Positions 1 to 6,725 are shown, counted from the stretch's first letter. The stretch: DNA of 8,542 bases from Candidatus Hydrogenedentota bacterium (GCA_023145975.1 JAGLCZ010000799.1:1-8542); one strand, 5' to 3'. Numbers and translations are program-made. Notes: generated from the sequence alone by a model not told the origin.

Positions 1-942
1 CATCAACCATGCAATAGTTGCAAACCGTTCGGCATTCATTAATGCATGTTCTGTTTGTCTGTTCATGCGTTTTATTTCACTGTGAGCACTGTAACACCCA
101 CGAGCATGATGTTGTAATTCATTTTGAATTACAGAAATGTCCTTCCCGTCCATATTTTCGGAAAACCTTAGAAAAAAATTCTCCATACTGGAAAATTCCA
201 CAATGTCAGAAGGAGAATTTTCCTGCTGTATCCGCTGAATTTCCTTAATGGATTCACAGGTGGGTCCCCCCCCATGATTACTCACCCCATAAAAACATAG
301 GATATCCTGCTGCTCCTCCATTAAAAAGGGATACTGTTGTAATAATTCAACTTTTTTGCGAATACCTAATCCGCCGGTACAATAATCCAATGGAATATTT
401 GCAGCAAGCAAACGGGAACCATCTTTTGATTCCCACCAAAATACTGTACCATTTGGATATTTCATTTCCCGTTCCGGTTCGGGACGCATGAACACATAAT
501 ACTCTATACCCGCTTTTTTTAATATTTGGGGGAGCGTTCCTGCATGTCCAAATGAATCCGGATTAAATCCTACTTTTACCCGTTTTCCAAACTCACATTC
601 AAAAAAACGCTGAGAATATAAAACATGGCGTACAAATGCTTCGCCACAAGGAATATTACAATCCGGTTCCACCCAAAATCCCCCTACAATTTCCCAACGC
701 CCTTCTTTAACACGTGCTCTAATAGCCTCAAAAAGTTCTGTATCAACTTCTTTTACCCACTGGTAAAAACAGGCACTGCCTGCCGAAAAAATAAATGTGT
801 CGCTTTCATTCATCCTATCCAACGCACTGCGAAAGGTTGCCCGAACCTCTTCATAACCTTCTGTCCAACGCCAAAGCCACGTTGGATCTATATGACCATG
901 CCCAATCGCGTATAATTTTAACTTACGTTTATTTGAAACCAT
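1..942 (-). CDS. GH38 family alpha-mannosidase, N-terminal part (cut by window edge)
   Basis: Reading the minus strand from an ATG at 942-940 gives an open frame of 314 residues that runs off the window. An in-frame stop lies 15 bases before the ATG, and a weak AGG sits about 10 bases upstream, so the start is well fixed. The protein shows the glycoside hydrolase family 38 signature. HGHIDPTWLW (residues 15-24) supplies the zinc ligands H17 and D19. GGFWVEPDCNIPCGE is at 87-101. NPDSFGHAGTLPQIL (127-141) has D129 as the expected catalytic nucleophile. HGGGPT is at 223-228 and LQHHARGCYS at 276-285. Family members are zinc-dependent retaining enzymes that remove alpha-mannose residues, and bacterial ones are usually 850-1000 residues, so roughly two thirds of the gene is missing. 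No signal peptide is visible, so it is probably cytoplasmic. The family is secure; the exact linkage specificity is not known. Confidence 0.93.
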   Translation of the reverse strand, partial: MVSNKRKLKLYAIGHGHIDPTWLWRWTEGYEEVRATFRSALDRMNESDTFIFSAGSACFYQWVKEVDTELFEAIRARVKEGRWEIVGGFWVEPDCNIPCGEAFVRHVLYSQRFFECEFGKRVKVGFNPDSFGHAGTLPQILKKAGIEYYVFMRPEPEREMKYPNGTVFWWESKDGSRLLAANIPLDYCTGGLGIRKKVELLQQYPFLMEEQQDILCFYGVSNHGGGPTCESIKEIQRIQQENSPSDIVEFSSMENFFLRFSENMDGKDISVIQNELQHHARGCYSAHSEIKRMNRQTEHALMNAERFATIAWLM

Positions 943-986
943 TCTTTTACCTGCTCATTGTAAAAATAACTAAAACACCGCCGCGT

Positions 987-1016
987 ACTATACAGAGGCA
1001 TATACACAAACTTCAA
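987..1016 (-). promoter_or_regulatory. Candidate sigma-70 type promoter of the GH38 gene
   Basis: On the minus strand TTGAAG (1016-1011) is followed after 18 bases by TATAGT (992-987). Transcription would start near 980, leaving a leader of about 38 bases before the ATG at 942. Spacing is acceptable and both hexamers are close to consensus. It is not experimentally supported, and the AT-rich surroundings make chance matches likely. Confidence 0.45.
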
Positions 1017-1122
1017 TTAAATGGAATCGGAAAATAAGTAGATTTCCCGTTCCCTCGCATTCTGGAACTTATATAATTATAAACTTATCTATAAAACCAC
1101 TTAAGTTTATTTTATAATGACC

Positions 1123-1142
1123 TGTGGATAAAGTGTGGATAA
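1123..1142 (-). promoter_or_regulatory. Tandem pair of perfect DnaA boxes
   Basis: Two exact TGTGGATAA sites start at 1123 and 1134, an 11-base period, in the same orientation. The unit TGTGGATAAAG repeats exactly, and a third degenerate copy (TGTTCTTAA, 1145-1153) keeps the phase. Such close, helically phased spacing favours side-by-side binding of DnaA on one face of the DNA. Confidence 0.85.
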
Positions 1143-1200
1143 AGTGTTCTTAATCAATTATTCCTCTTTTACTAAAATCTACCATTTTGAAGTCAACTTC

Positions 1201-1320
1201 TTAAAAAATAAAGATATATCCCTTAAATCAGTATTTTATTCCCGAAAGGTACTTTTTATTAACATTATAATTTTCAATATATTAACATAAAAAACAGCTC
1301 ATCTATATTATTGAATATGT
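1201..1320. other. AT-rich block within oriC, possible secondary unwinding region
   Basis: By hand count about four fifths of the bases are A or T. The block lies between the left DnaA-box pair and the right box group and has no gene. It could help strand opening, but the DnaA-trio element beside dnaN points to the main unwinding site being at about 1662-1700, so this block may be only a flexible spacer. Confidence 0.4.
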
Positions 1321-1399
1321 ACATAATATTTTTTGTTCCACGACCCGTGATAACTATTTCTATTTTGCTGAAATTTCCATTAAATACAATGAAAACAGA

Positions 1400-1414
1400 T
1401 GTGGATAATTCACA
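1400..1414. promoter_or_regulatory. DnaA box with overlapping near-match
   Basis: An exact TGTGGATAA (1400-1408, minus orientation) overlaps TAATTCACA (1406-1414, plus orientation), which differs from TTATNCACA at one position. Together they form an imperfect head-to-head arrangement. Confidence 0.75.
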
Positions 1415-1446
1415 ATTTTACTGTGAAACATTTTCTCAGTTGTCCT

Positions 1447-1496
1447 TGTGGATAATTGCCAGGTATACACTGAATAACTTTTTGAAGTTATCCACA
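1447..1496. promoter_or_regulatory. Pair of convergent perfect DnaA boxes flanking an inverted repeat
   Basis: TGTGGATAA at 1447-1455 and TTATCCACA at 1488-1496 are both exact and face each other. Between them ATAACTT (1474-1480) and AAGTTAT (1485-1491) form a 7-base inverted repeat with a 4-base spacer. Its right arm overlaps the second DnaA box by four bases. Confidence 0.8.
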
Positions 1497-1551
1497 AATT
1501 AAAGAGCATTTTTGATTTCCCGTATGGTATGATACTCACGTTGTTAATAGC

Positions 1552-1579
1552 TGTGAATAATTAGTATACTTTATCCAGA
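1552..1579. promoter_or_regulatory. DnaA box (TTATTCACA form) and adjacent near-match
   Basis: TGTGAATAA at 1552-1560 is the reverse of TTATTCACA, an exact fit to TTATNCACA. TTATCCAGA at 1571-1579 differs at one base. Both lie within the right box group of the origin. Confidence 0.7.
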
Positions 1580-1624
1580 TCTTTTATTTTGATGATGATA
1601 CTATAAAATAAGGCTCATATATAG

Positions 1625-1663
1625 TTATCCACTTTTCCACAGGCCCTACTATTACTTCTACTT
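1625..1663. promoter_or_regulatory. Basal unwinding element: DnaA boxes, GC cluster, DnaA-trio
   Basis: Two one-mismatch DnaA boxes, TTATCCACT (1625-1633) and TTTTCCACA (1633-1641), are followed by GGCCC (1642-1646) and then the plus-strand triplets CTA CTA TTA CTT CTA CTT (1646-1663). On the opposite strand, read 3' to 5', these are GAT GAT AAT GAA GAT GAA. That is the repeating DnaA-trio pattern on which DnaA assembles along single-stranded DNA in Bacillus subtilis. The order of box, GC cluster and trio is the same as there. An AT-rich stretch with TATAAA motifs follows (1664-1690), where melting would be expected. Confidence 0.78.
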
Positions 1664-1690
1664 GTTTTACATATAAAAGAACAGTATAAA
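1662..1690 (+). promoter_or_regulatory. Candidate dnaN promoter
   Basis: TTGTTT (1662-1667) and TATAAA (1685-1690) are separated by 17 bases. Transcription would start near 1697, just before the perfect DnaA box at 1702-1710. The -35 hexamer is poor (three of six consensus bases). The AT-rich segment also looks like the origin unwinding region, so the resemblance may be partly accidental. Confidence 0.4.
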
Positions 1691-1701
1691 GAGAGTGTAG
1701 A

Positions 1702-1710
1702 TTATCCACA
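1702..1710 (+). promoter_or_regulatory. Perfect DnaA box in the dnaN leader
   Basis: An exact TTATCCACA lies 22 bases before the dnaN start codon. It falls between the candidate -10 element and the ribosome binding site AGAGGA (1721-1726). DnaA bound here would sit on the start of transcription and could repress dnaN, or serve as the right edge of the origin complex. Confidence 0.8.
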
Positions 1711-1732
1711 TTAAGACTAGAGAGGATGCCAA

Positions 1733-2848
1733 ATGAAAATTATTATTCCTAAACAGGAACTTTTAAAAGCTGTTAATACAGTAAAGAGCATTGTGTCTCA
1801 AAAATCTGCATTACCTATTTTATCACATATTCTGATGGAGGCAGATGATAATAAATTAAAGCTTACCACTACCGACTTAAAAGTATCCATTGAATGTGTC
1901 GTAGAATGCACAGTAGAAGTTACCGGTTCTTTAACAGTATCTTCACAGCGACTCTCTATGATCTTAGGGGAACTTCCAGATGAAGATGTTACTCTGGAAT
2001 TACTTGAAGCCAATATTGTGGAATTACGTTGTGGTAAAAAAGTAGAAACCAAGCTTTTTAGTATTTCACCGGATGAATATCCCCCGGTTCGTGATTTTGA
2101 GGGGATAGAACCTATCGTTTTTAACCAAAGTGTTTTAAAAAAACTATTTCAAAGAACTTCTTTCGCTATTTGTACGGATCAATCCCGCTATAATCTTACT
2201 GGTTTATTGCTTGAAACACGTTCAGATGGGTTGCGGGTAGTTGCTACAGACGGCAGGCGTATGAGTTTTGCTGTCAGCGATGAAGATATTCCTACAGATA
2301 GGGAAATAAAAGTTATTATTCCTTCGAAGATGATTCGTGAACTTGAATCACTACTTGAAGATAATTCAGAAAAGATAGTAAAAGTTTATCTTGATAGTAA
2401 TCAGGCTTCCTTTTTATTTGATCATGTACGTGTTGTTACAGCGCTTATTGAGGGAAATTTTCCTAACTATGAAGCAGTTGTTCCCAAAAAGCATGACAAG
2501 GAAATTATTATCAACCTCCAGAAGTTCATGGAAAGTATGCGTCGTGCTTATGCCATGACGAATGATAAATTCCGGAATGTTAAATTGACATTTTCAGAGG
2601 GAAAACTTTTACTTACCGTTAAAACGCCGGAGGTAGGTGATTATAAAGAAGAATTACCTATTTCCTATGAAAATGATACCTTCGATATTTCCTTTAATCC
2701 CCTGTTTGTTATTGATGTACTGCGTTATATGGATAGCGAAAATGTTTGTATGCAGCTTAAAGATGGTTCCAGTCCCGGTGTTTTTAAGCCTTATATAGAA
2801 GCTCCGGTTGATACTTATGTCAACGTTGTAATGCCCATCAGATCTTAA
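1733..2848 (+). CDS. dnaN: DNA polymerase III subunit beta (sliding clamp)
   Basis: The 371-residue product is full length for the bacterial beta clamp, which forms a ring around DNA, tethers the replicative polymerase and serves as a docking platform for other replication and repair proteins. The family appears as three repeated domains of about 120 residues each. Visible marks are KSALPILSHIL near 25-34, ATDGRR (171-176), EGNFPNYEAVVP (240-251), SPGVFKPY (347-354) and the C-terminal MPIR (367-370), which belongs to the protein-binding pocket. The start at 1733 has AGAGGA six bases upstream. The gene adjoins the origin with a DnaA box in its leader, which fits coordination with replication initiation. 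No recF or gyrB follows, unlike the common dnaA-dnaN-recF order. A 190-base gap separates it from a metabolic operon, so it is probably transcribed alone. Confidence 0.98.
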   Translation: MKIIIPKQELLKAVNTVKSIVSQKSALPILSHILMEADDNKLKLTTTDLKVSIECVVECTVEVTGSLTVSSQRLSMILGELPDEDVTLELLEANIVELRCGKKVETKLFSISPDEYPPVRDFEGIEPIVFNQSVLKKLFQRTSFAICTDQSRYNLTGLLLETRSDGLRVVATDGRRMSFAVSDEDIPTDREIKVIIPSKMIRELESLLEDNSEKIVKVYLDSNQASFLFDHVRVVTALIEGNFPNYEAVVPKKHDKEIIINLQKFMESMRRAYAMTNDKFRNVKLTFSEGKLLLTVKTPEVGDYKEELPISYENDTFDISFNPLFVIDVLRYMDSENVCMQLKDGSSPGVFKPYIEAPVDTYVNVVMPIRS

Positions 2849-2849
2849 T

Positions 2850-2887
2850 AAAAAAACAGTTTATTTTCGCTAAAAAAAGTTTTTTTT
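2850..2887 (+). terminator. Possible weak terminator after dnaN
   Basis: Directly after the dnaN stop, AAAAAAAC (2850-2857) can pair with GTTTTTTT (2879-2886), and the run of T continues to 2887. The stem is almost all A-T with a 21-base loop, so stability would be low. It is placed where a terminator is expected but is not convincing. Confidence 0.3.
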
Positions 2888-2930
2888 AATAGGTCATGGG
2901 TTGTGTGCTGTCTTTTCCTTTCCCAAATAC

Positions 2931-2959
2931 TTGATGTAACTTTTAAAATTGTGTAATAT
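2931..2959 (+). promoter_or_regulatory. Promoter of the fadN-fadA operon
   Basis: TTGATG (2931-2936) and TAATAT (2954-2959) are separated by exactly 17 bases, a good sigma-70 type match. Transcription would start near 2966, about 70 bases before fadN, at the left edge of the palindrome at 2968-2983. Confidence 0.6.
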
Positions 2960-2967
2960 AGAAGGTG

Positions 2968-2983
2968 CTTAACGACCGTTAAG
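2968..2983. promoter_or_regulatory. Operator-like perfect palindrome at the fadN-fadA transcription start
   Basis: CTTAACG and CGTTAAG are perfect inverted arms of seven bases with a 2-base spacer (AC). The site covers about +3 to +18 of the predicted transcript, a position where a bound dimer would block transcription. TetR-family repressors of fatty acid degradation commonly use palindromes of this size in this place. The regulator itself is not in the window. Confidence 0.6.
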
Positions 2984-3022
2984 TATATTTTTAGGTTAGG
3001 CCCGAATTGCGCGTCAATTAAT

Positions 3023-3041
3023 AAGGAGAAATAATGCGATG
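3023..3041 (+). promoter_or_regulatory. fadN ribosome binding site with overlapping start-stop mini-ORF
   Basis: AAGGAG (3023-3028) stands five bases before an ATG at 3034 and ten before the fadN ATG at 3039. The first ATG opens only ATG CGA TGA, whose stop overlaps the fadN start as ATGA. The conserved N-terminus beginning MREIKRAAVLGSGVMG fixes 3039 as the true start. Confidence 0.6.
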
Positions 3042-5441
3042 AGGGAAATTAAACGTGCCGCAGTATTGGGTTCGGGTGTCATGGGTGCAGCAATTGCCGC
3101 ACACTTGGCTAATTGCGGGATTCCAAGCATTATGCTGGATATCGTGCCCCCGAATCTTGCGGAAAAAGACAAAGGAAAGAAGAATAAACGTGATGGTATT
3201 GCTACCGCAGCGAAAAAAGCGTTGCTGAAAGCAAAGCCGGCCCCCCTGTATGTCAAGTCGAATCTTGATATGATTGAAGTTGGCAATTTTGATGATGATA
3301 TGGAAAAAATATCAAATTGCGACTGGATTATCGAGGTTGTTATTGAACGTCTTGATATCAAAGAAAAGGTATTTGCAAACGTTGCAAAACACCGTAAACC
3401 CGGAAGTATTGTAAGTTCCAATACGAGCGGAATCATGATTTCTGAGATGACCAAAAATATGGATGAAGATATGGCATCCAATTTTCTGGGCACGCATTTT
3501 TTCAATCCGCCTCGTTATCTTAAATTATTGGAATTAATTCCCGGTCCCACTACGAAACCCGAGGTTGTGGAAACAATCGCGAAGTTTGGTGAAAATGTGT
3601 TGGGTAAAGGGATTGTATATGCAAAAGATACGCCTAATTTTGTGGCGAATCGCATAATTACCTTTGCCATGCAGTATTTGATGCATGAAATGGATACTGC
3701 AAATTTCAGCGCTGAGGAAGTGGATGCATTGACAGGTGCTGCTATTGGTCATGCTAGTTCTGCCACTTTCCGTACAGCGGATTTGGTGGGATTGGATACA
3801 CTGCAAAAAGTAGTGGCGAATGTTCTTAATGGTTGTCCTGACGACGAATGTAGTGACTTGATGCAGGGTCCCGCCTGGTTTGATGCCATGGTAGAAAAAG
3901 GATACCTGGGTAATAAATCAGGTTCTGGGTTCTACAAAGCAACCAAAAAGCGTAATGAGAAGGGCAAACGTATTATCCTTGGTATAGATATTGCCACTGG
4001 CGAATACCGGGATCCCGTTAAGCCCCGTTTTGCTTGTACAGGTGCTGTCCGCGGTGCTGGTAGTCTTGAAGAAAAGATTAAGATTATGCACACAAGTGAG
4101 GATGAAGGCTCTAAATTTTTATTCTCATTTTTCGCGAATAGTGCAGCCTATGCGGGCAACCGTATCCCGGAAATTGCTGACGATATCGTAAATATTGACA
4201 ATGCCTGCAAATGGGGCTTTGCCTGGGAAGTAGGCATTTTTGAAACTTGGGATATTCTTGGTTTTAATGATGTATGTGCGCGTATGGAAGCGGAAGGTAT
4301 TGAATTGCCGCCTATTGCCAAGGTCATGAAAGAAACAGGTGTTGATTCTTTCTACAAAAACGAAAATGGCGTAGATGTATTCTTTGATTTGGCGAGTAAA
4401 TCCTACAAGGCTGTTCCCACCAATTCGCGGGAAGTTAAACTTGTCAATATAAAGACCAAGAGTGAAAACGTTGTTTTTAAGATGGACGATGCGAGTTTGG
4501 TAGACTTAGGCGATGGTATCGTCTGTGCTGAATTTCATTGTAAGATGAATGCTATTGGTCCGGATATTGTTGCAACGCTGAACAAAGGTGTTGATCTTCT
4601 CGAAGAAGGCAAGTTTGAAGGTATGGTTGTTGCCAATCAGGGTCCGCATTTTTGTGCGGGTGCTAACTTGATGATTGTTCTTGGTGATGCTATGCAAAAG
4701 AACTGGGATGGTATTGGTGATATGGTAAGCGGTCTTCAGAATGCGGGCATGCGCATGAAATATTGTAATGCCCCTGTAGTGGCTGCCCCCCATCATTTTA
4801 CTTTTGGCGGCGGTGTAGAAGTTTGCCAGCATGCAGATAAAGTAGTGATTGCCGGTGAGACCTATGCCGGTCTTGTAGAGGTGGGTGTTGGCGTACTTCC
4901 AGCAGGCGGCGGTACCACAGAAATGGCAGTGCGCGCTCTTGAGTATATTCCTGCGAATATTCCCAATGGCGAGGCTTTTCCTTACATGCGTCGTGCCTTT
5001 GAAGCTATTGCTACGGCCAAGGTGGGAACCAGTGGTGCGGAAGTTGTTGAACTTGGTTATTTCCGTAACAGTGATATTGTACTTCCCAATTATGATCATC
5101 AGCTCCAGAAAGCGAAAGATGTGTGTCGCGGCATGGTTGTTGCAGGATACACTGCGCCGCTTCCTCCCAGACTATATGCGTTGGGTGCAAGTGCCAAGGC
5201 TACTTTTGGAATCGGCGTTTGGGGTATGAAAGAAGCTGGATGGGCCAGCGAGCACGATATGTTGATTAGTGGACATGTCGCACACGTTTTATGCGGTGGT
5301 GATCGTCTTGCGGGCACCCCAATGGTCGAGCAGGATTTCCTTGATCTTGAATGTGAGGCCTTTGTCAGCCTTTGCGGTACAGAAAAAACACAGGCACGGA
5401 TACAGCACATGCTTGCTTCTGGCAAGCCGTTGCGTAACTAG
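3039..5441 (+). CDS. fadN: FadN-like 3-hydroxyacyl-CoA dehydrogenase / enoyl-CoA hydratase
   Basis: This 800-residue fusion carries out two middle steps of fatty acid beta-oxidation in the cytoplasm: hydration of enoyl-CoA and NAD-dependent oxidation of 3-hydroxyacyl-CoA. The dehydrogenase comes first. The Rossmann loop GSGVMG is at 11-16 with D34 at the end of the second strand, SSNTSG is at 126-131, and GTHFFNPPRY (151-160) gives the catalytic His153, with Glu165 in LELIPG. Dehydrogenase C-terminal regions cover about 195-300 and probably 360-430. The crotonase-type hydratase domain covers about 485-680, with the oxyanion segment HFCAGANL (537-544) and glutamates E594 (FGGGVE) and E614 (GLVE) in the two catalytic positions. 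The domain order is the reverse of E. coli FadB and matches B. subtilis FadN (about 790 residues). Thiolase follows after 21 bases. Chain-length preference cannot be read from the sequence. Confidence 0.94.
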   Translation: MREIKRAAVLGSGVMGAAIAAHLANCGIPSIMLDIVPPNLAEKDKGKKNKRDGIATAAKKALLKAKPAPLYVKSNLDMIEVGNFDDDMEKISNCDWIIEVVIERLDIKEKVFANVAKHRKPGSIVSSNTSGIMISEMTKNMDEDMASNFLGTHFFNPPRYLKLLELIPGPTTKPEVVETIAKFGENVLGKGIVYAKDTPNFVANRIITFAMQYLMHEMDTANFSAEEVDALTGAAIGHASSATFRTADLVGLDTLQKVVANVLNGCPDDECSDLMQGPAWFDAMVEKGYLGNKSGSGFYKATKKRNEKGKRIILGIDIATGEYRDPVKPRFACTGAVRGAGSLEEKIKIMHTSEDEGSKFLFSFFANSAAYAGNRIPEIADDIVNIDNACKWGFAWEVGIFETWDILGFNDVCARMEAEGIELPPIAKVMKETGVDSFYKNENGVDVFFDLASKSYKAVPTNSREVKLVNIKTKSENVVFKMDDASLVDLGDGIVCAEFHCKMNAIGPDIVATLNKGVDLLEEGKFEGMVVANQGPHFCAGANLMIVLGDAMQKNWDGIGDMVSGLQNAGMRMKYCNAPVVAAPHHFTFGGGVEVCQHADKVVIAGETYAGLVEVGVGVLPAGGGTTEMAVRALEYIPANIPNGEAFPYMRRAFEAIATAKVGTSGAEVVELGYFRNSDIVLPNYDHQLQKAKDVCRGMVVAGYTAPLPPRLYALGASAKATFGIGVWGMKEAGWASEHDMLISGHVAHVLCGGDRLAGTPMVEQDFLDLECEAFVSLCGTEKTQARIQHMLASGKPLRN

Positions 5442-5462
5442 TCCAAAAGGAGAATAGACGAT

Positions 5463-6629
5463 ATGGATAACGTATATGTAGTATCAGCCGTGCGAACGGC
5501 TGTGGGTCGGTCCAGAGCCGGCAGCGCTATTGCCCATGTGCGTCCTGACGATATGGCCGCTGTTGCAATTAAAGAGGCGGTAAAGCGTTCAGGTGTTCCA
5601 GCGGAACGCCTGCAGGATTGTGCCATGGGTTGTGCTTTCCCTGAAGCAGAATCAGGTATGAATGTAGGGCGTATGGCATTGTTGACTGCTGGTCTTCCGG
5701 ATACCATTTCCGGGGTGACCATGAACCGTTTCTGCTCCTCAGGTCTTGAGACCATGGCAACGGTTGGTGCTAAAATTGAATGTGGTATGTTGGATGTAGC
5801 TATTGCCGGCGGTGTCGAGTCTATGAGTATTATTCCCATGGGCGGTAATAAGATGATGGCGAATCCGACGTTAATGGAATCTAATCCGCGGTCGTACACA
5901 GGCATGGGCCAGTGTGCCGATAACGTGGGTAAAGATTTTAACATTACCCGTGAAGAGTGTGATGAATTGGCGGTACGCAGTAACAAGCTGGCTTGTGAAG
6001 CAATAGCCAATGGTACCTTTAAGGATCAGATTGTTCCTTTGGAGGTGATGGGACCGAATGGAAAGACTTATGTCTTTGATACAGATGAAGGTCCACGCCC
6101 CGGAACTACGATTGAAGGGCTTGCCCGGCTGCGTCCTGCTTTTGCAGGTCCCGGCGGTAAAGGAATTGCCACCGCTGGTAATTCCAGTCAGACCAGCTGC
6201 GGTGCTTCTGCAACCGTGTTGGCGAGTAAAGCCGTTGTTGACGAGCTTGGGTTGAAGCCGCTGGCAAAACTCCGCGGCTATGCCGTAGGTGCTGGTGATC
6301 CCGGTTATTTGGGACCTGCCCAGGTACCTGCCATCAAAGATGCGTTGCGGCAAGCCGGTATTACTCTGGATGATCTAGGTCTCATTGAGTGTAATGAAGC
6401 CTTTGCTTCACAGACACTGTATGTTCTTAAGGAAATGAATATCGATCTGGATATCGTAAATGTGAATGGCGGCGCTATTGCCCTTGGCCATCCGCTTGGT
6501 GCGACTGGAGCGAAACTTGCCACGCAGCTTATTTATGAAATGAAGAAGCGTGGTGTGAAATGGGGTCTTGAGACTATGTGTATCGGTGGCGGCATGGGTG
6601 CTGCCGGCGTATTCGAACTGTGTGACTAG
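5463..6629 (+). CDS. fadA: Acetyl-CoA acyltransferase (3-ketoacyl-CoA thiolase)
   Basis: The 388-residue product is full length for a thiolase and performs the last step of beta-oxidation, cleaving 3-ketoacyl-CoA with CoA to release acetyl-CoA. Catalytic marks are present: NRFCSSGLE with nucleophile C91, GGVESMS (116-122), NEAFA (311-315), GGAIALGHPLGATGAK (336-351) with H343, and CIGGGMGA (373-380) with the second active-site cysteine C373. AAAGGAG (5446-5452) lies ten bases before the ATG. Only 21 bases separate it from fadN, so the two are an operon. The segment NSSQTSCGASA (240-250) has Cys where most thiolases have Asp before the Gly, a small departure. A biosynthetic acetoacetyl-CoA thiolase role is possible from sequence alone, but the neighbour favours degradation. 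Confidence 0.95.
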   Translation: MDNVYVVSAVRTAVGRSRAGSAIAHVRPDDMAAVAIKEAVKRSGVPAERLQDCAMGCAFPEAESGMNVGRMALLTAGLPDTISGVTMNRFCSSGLETMATVGAKIECGMLDVAIAGGVESMSIIPMGGNKMMANPTLMESNPRSYTGMGQCADNVGKDFNITREECDELAVRSNKLACEAIANGTFKDQIVPLEVMGPNGKTYVFDTDEGPRPGTTIEGLARLRPAFAGPGGKGIATAGNSSQTSCGASATVLASKAVVDELGLKPLAKLRGYAVGAGDPGYLGPAQVPAIKDALRQAGITLDDLGLIECNEAFASQTLYVLKEMNIDLDIVNVNGGAIALGHPLGATGAKLATQLIYEMKKRGVKWGLETMCIGGGMGAAGVFELCD

Positions 6630-6665
6630 TCACAAAACAGTCGGATAACAAATAGACGAAAGAAT

Positions 6666-6703
6666 AACGGGCTTCGCGATGATTCGCGAAGCCCGTTTTA
6701 TTT
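6666..6703 (+). terminator. Strong intrinsic terminator after fadA, possibly bidirectional
   Basis: Two perfect 14-base arms (AACGGGCTTCGCGA at 6666-6679 and its complement at 6684-6697) enclose a TGAT loop and are followed by TTATTT (6698-6703). The fadN-fadA unit and the minus-strand lipoprotein gene converge here. On the minus strand the stem is followed by TTCTTT-like sequence, so it may stop both transcripts. Confidence 0.9.
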
Positions 6704-6725
6704 GTGTACGTTAAGGGGTTAGGTT

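Larger units (their letters stand above)
1000..1732. other. oriC: Chromosomal replication origin (oriC) region
   Basis: This stretch without a convincing gene holds seven sites that fit TTATNCACA exactly: 1123-1131, 1134-1142, 1400-1408, 1447-1455 and 1552-1560 on the minus strand, and 1488-1496 and 1702-1710 on the plus strand. Sites with one mismatch lie at 1000-1008, 1406-1414, 1571-1579, 1625-1633 and 1633-1641. By chance a window of this size would be expected to hold few or none. The sites are arranged as a left pair, a very AT-rich block (about 1201-1320), and a right group reaching dnaN. A GC cluster with DnaA-trio repeats lies at 1642-1663. Position beside dnaN is typical of bacterial origins. 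Here dnaA is not the other neighbour. The short open frames in this region have no recognisable product. Confidence 0.88.

Noticed and set aside
18..1037. Plus-strand open frames of 76, 96 and 80 codons (18-248, 625-915, 795-1037)
   Set aside because: They lie largely or wholly antisense to the clearly recognisable GH38 gene, have no family likeness, and two overlap each other.
1311..1502. 63-codon plus-strand open frame inside the origin
   Set aside because: It reads through three perfect DnaA boxes in AT-rich DNA, has no good ribosome binding site, and its sequence is like random translation.
4506..5099. 197-codon minus-strand frame opposite fadN
   Set aside because: It is antisense to the conserved hydratase domain; the sense frame has intact catalytic motifs, so this is a shadow.
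5438..6010. 190-codon minus-strand frame opposite the thiolase
   Set aside because: It is antisense to the conserved thiolase N-terminal half and has no recognisable motif of its own.
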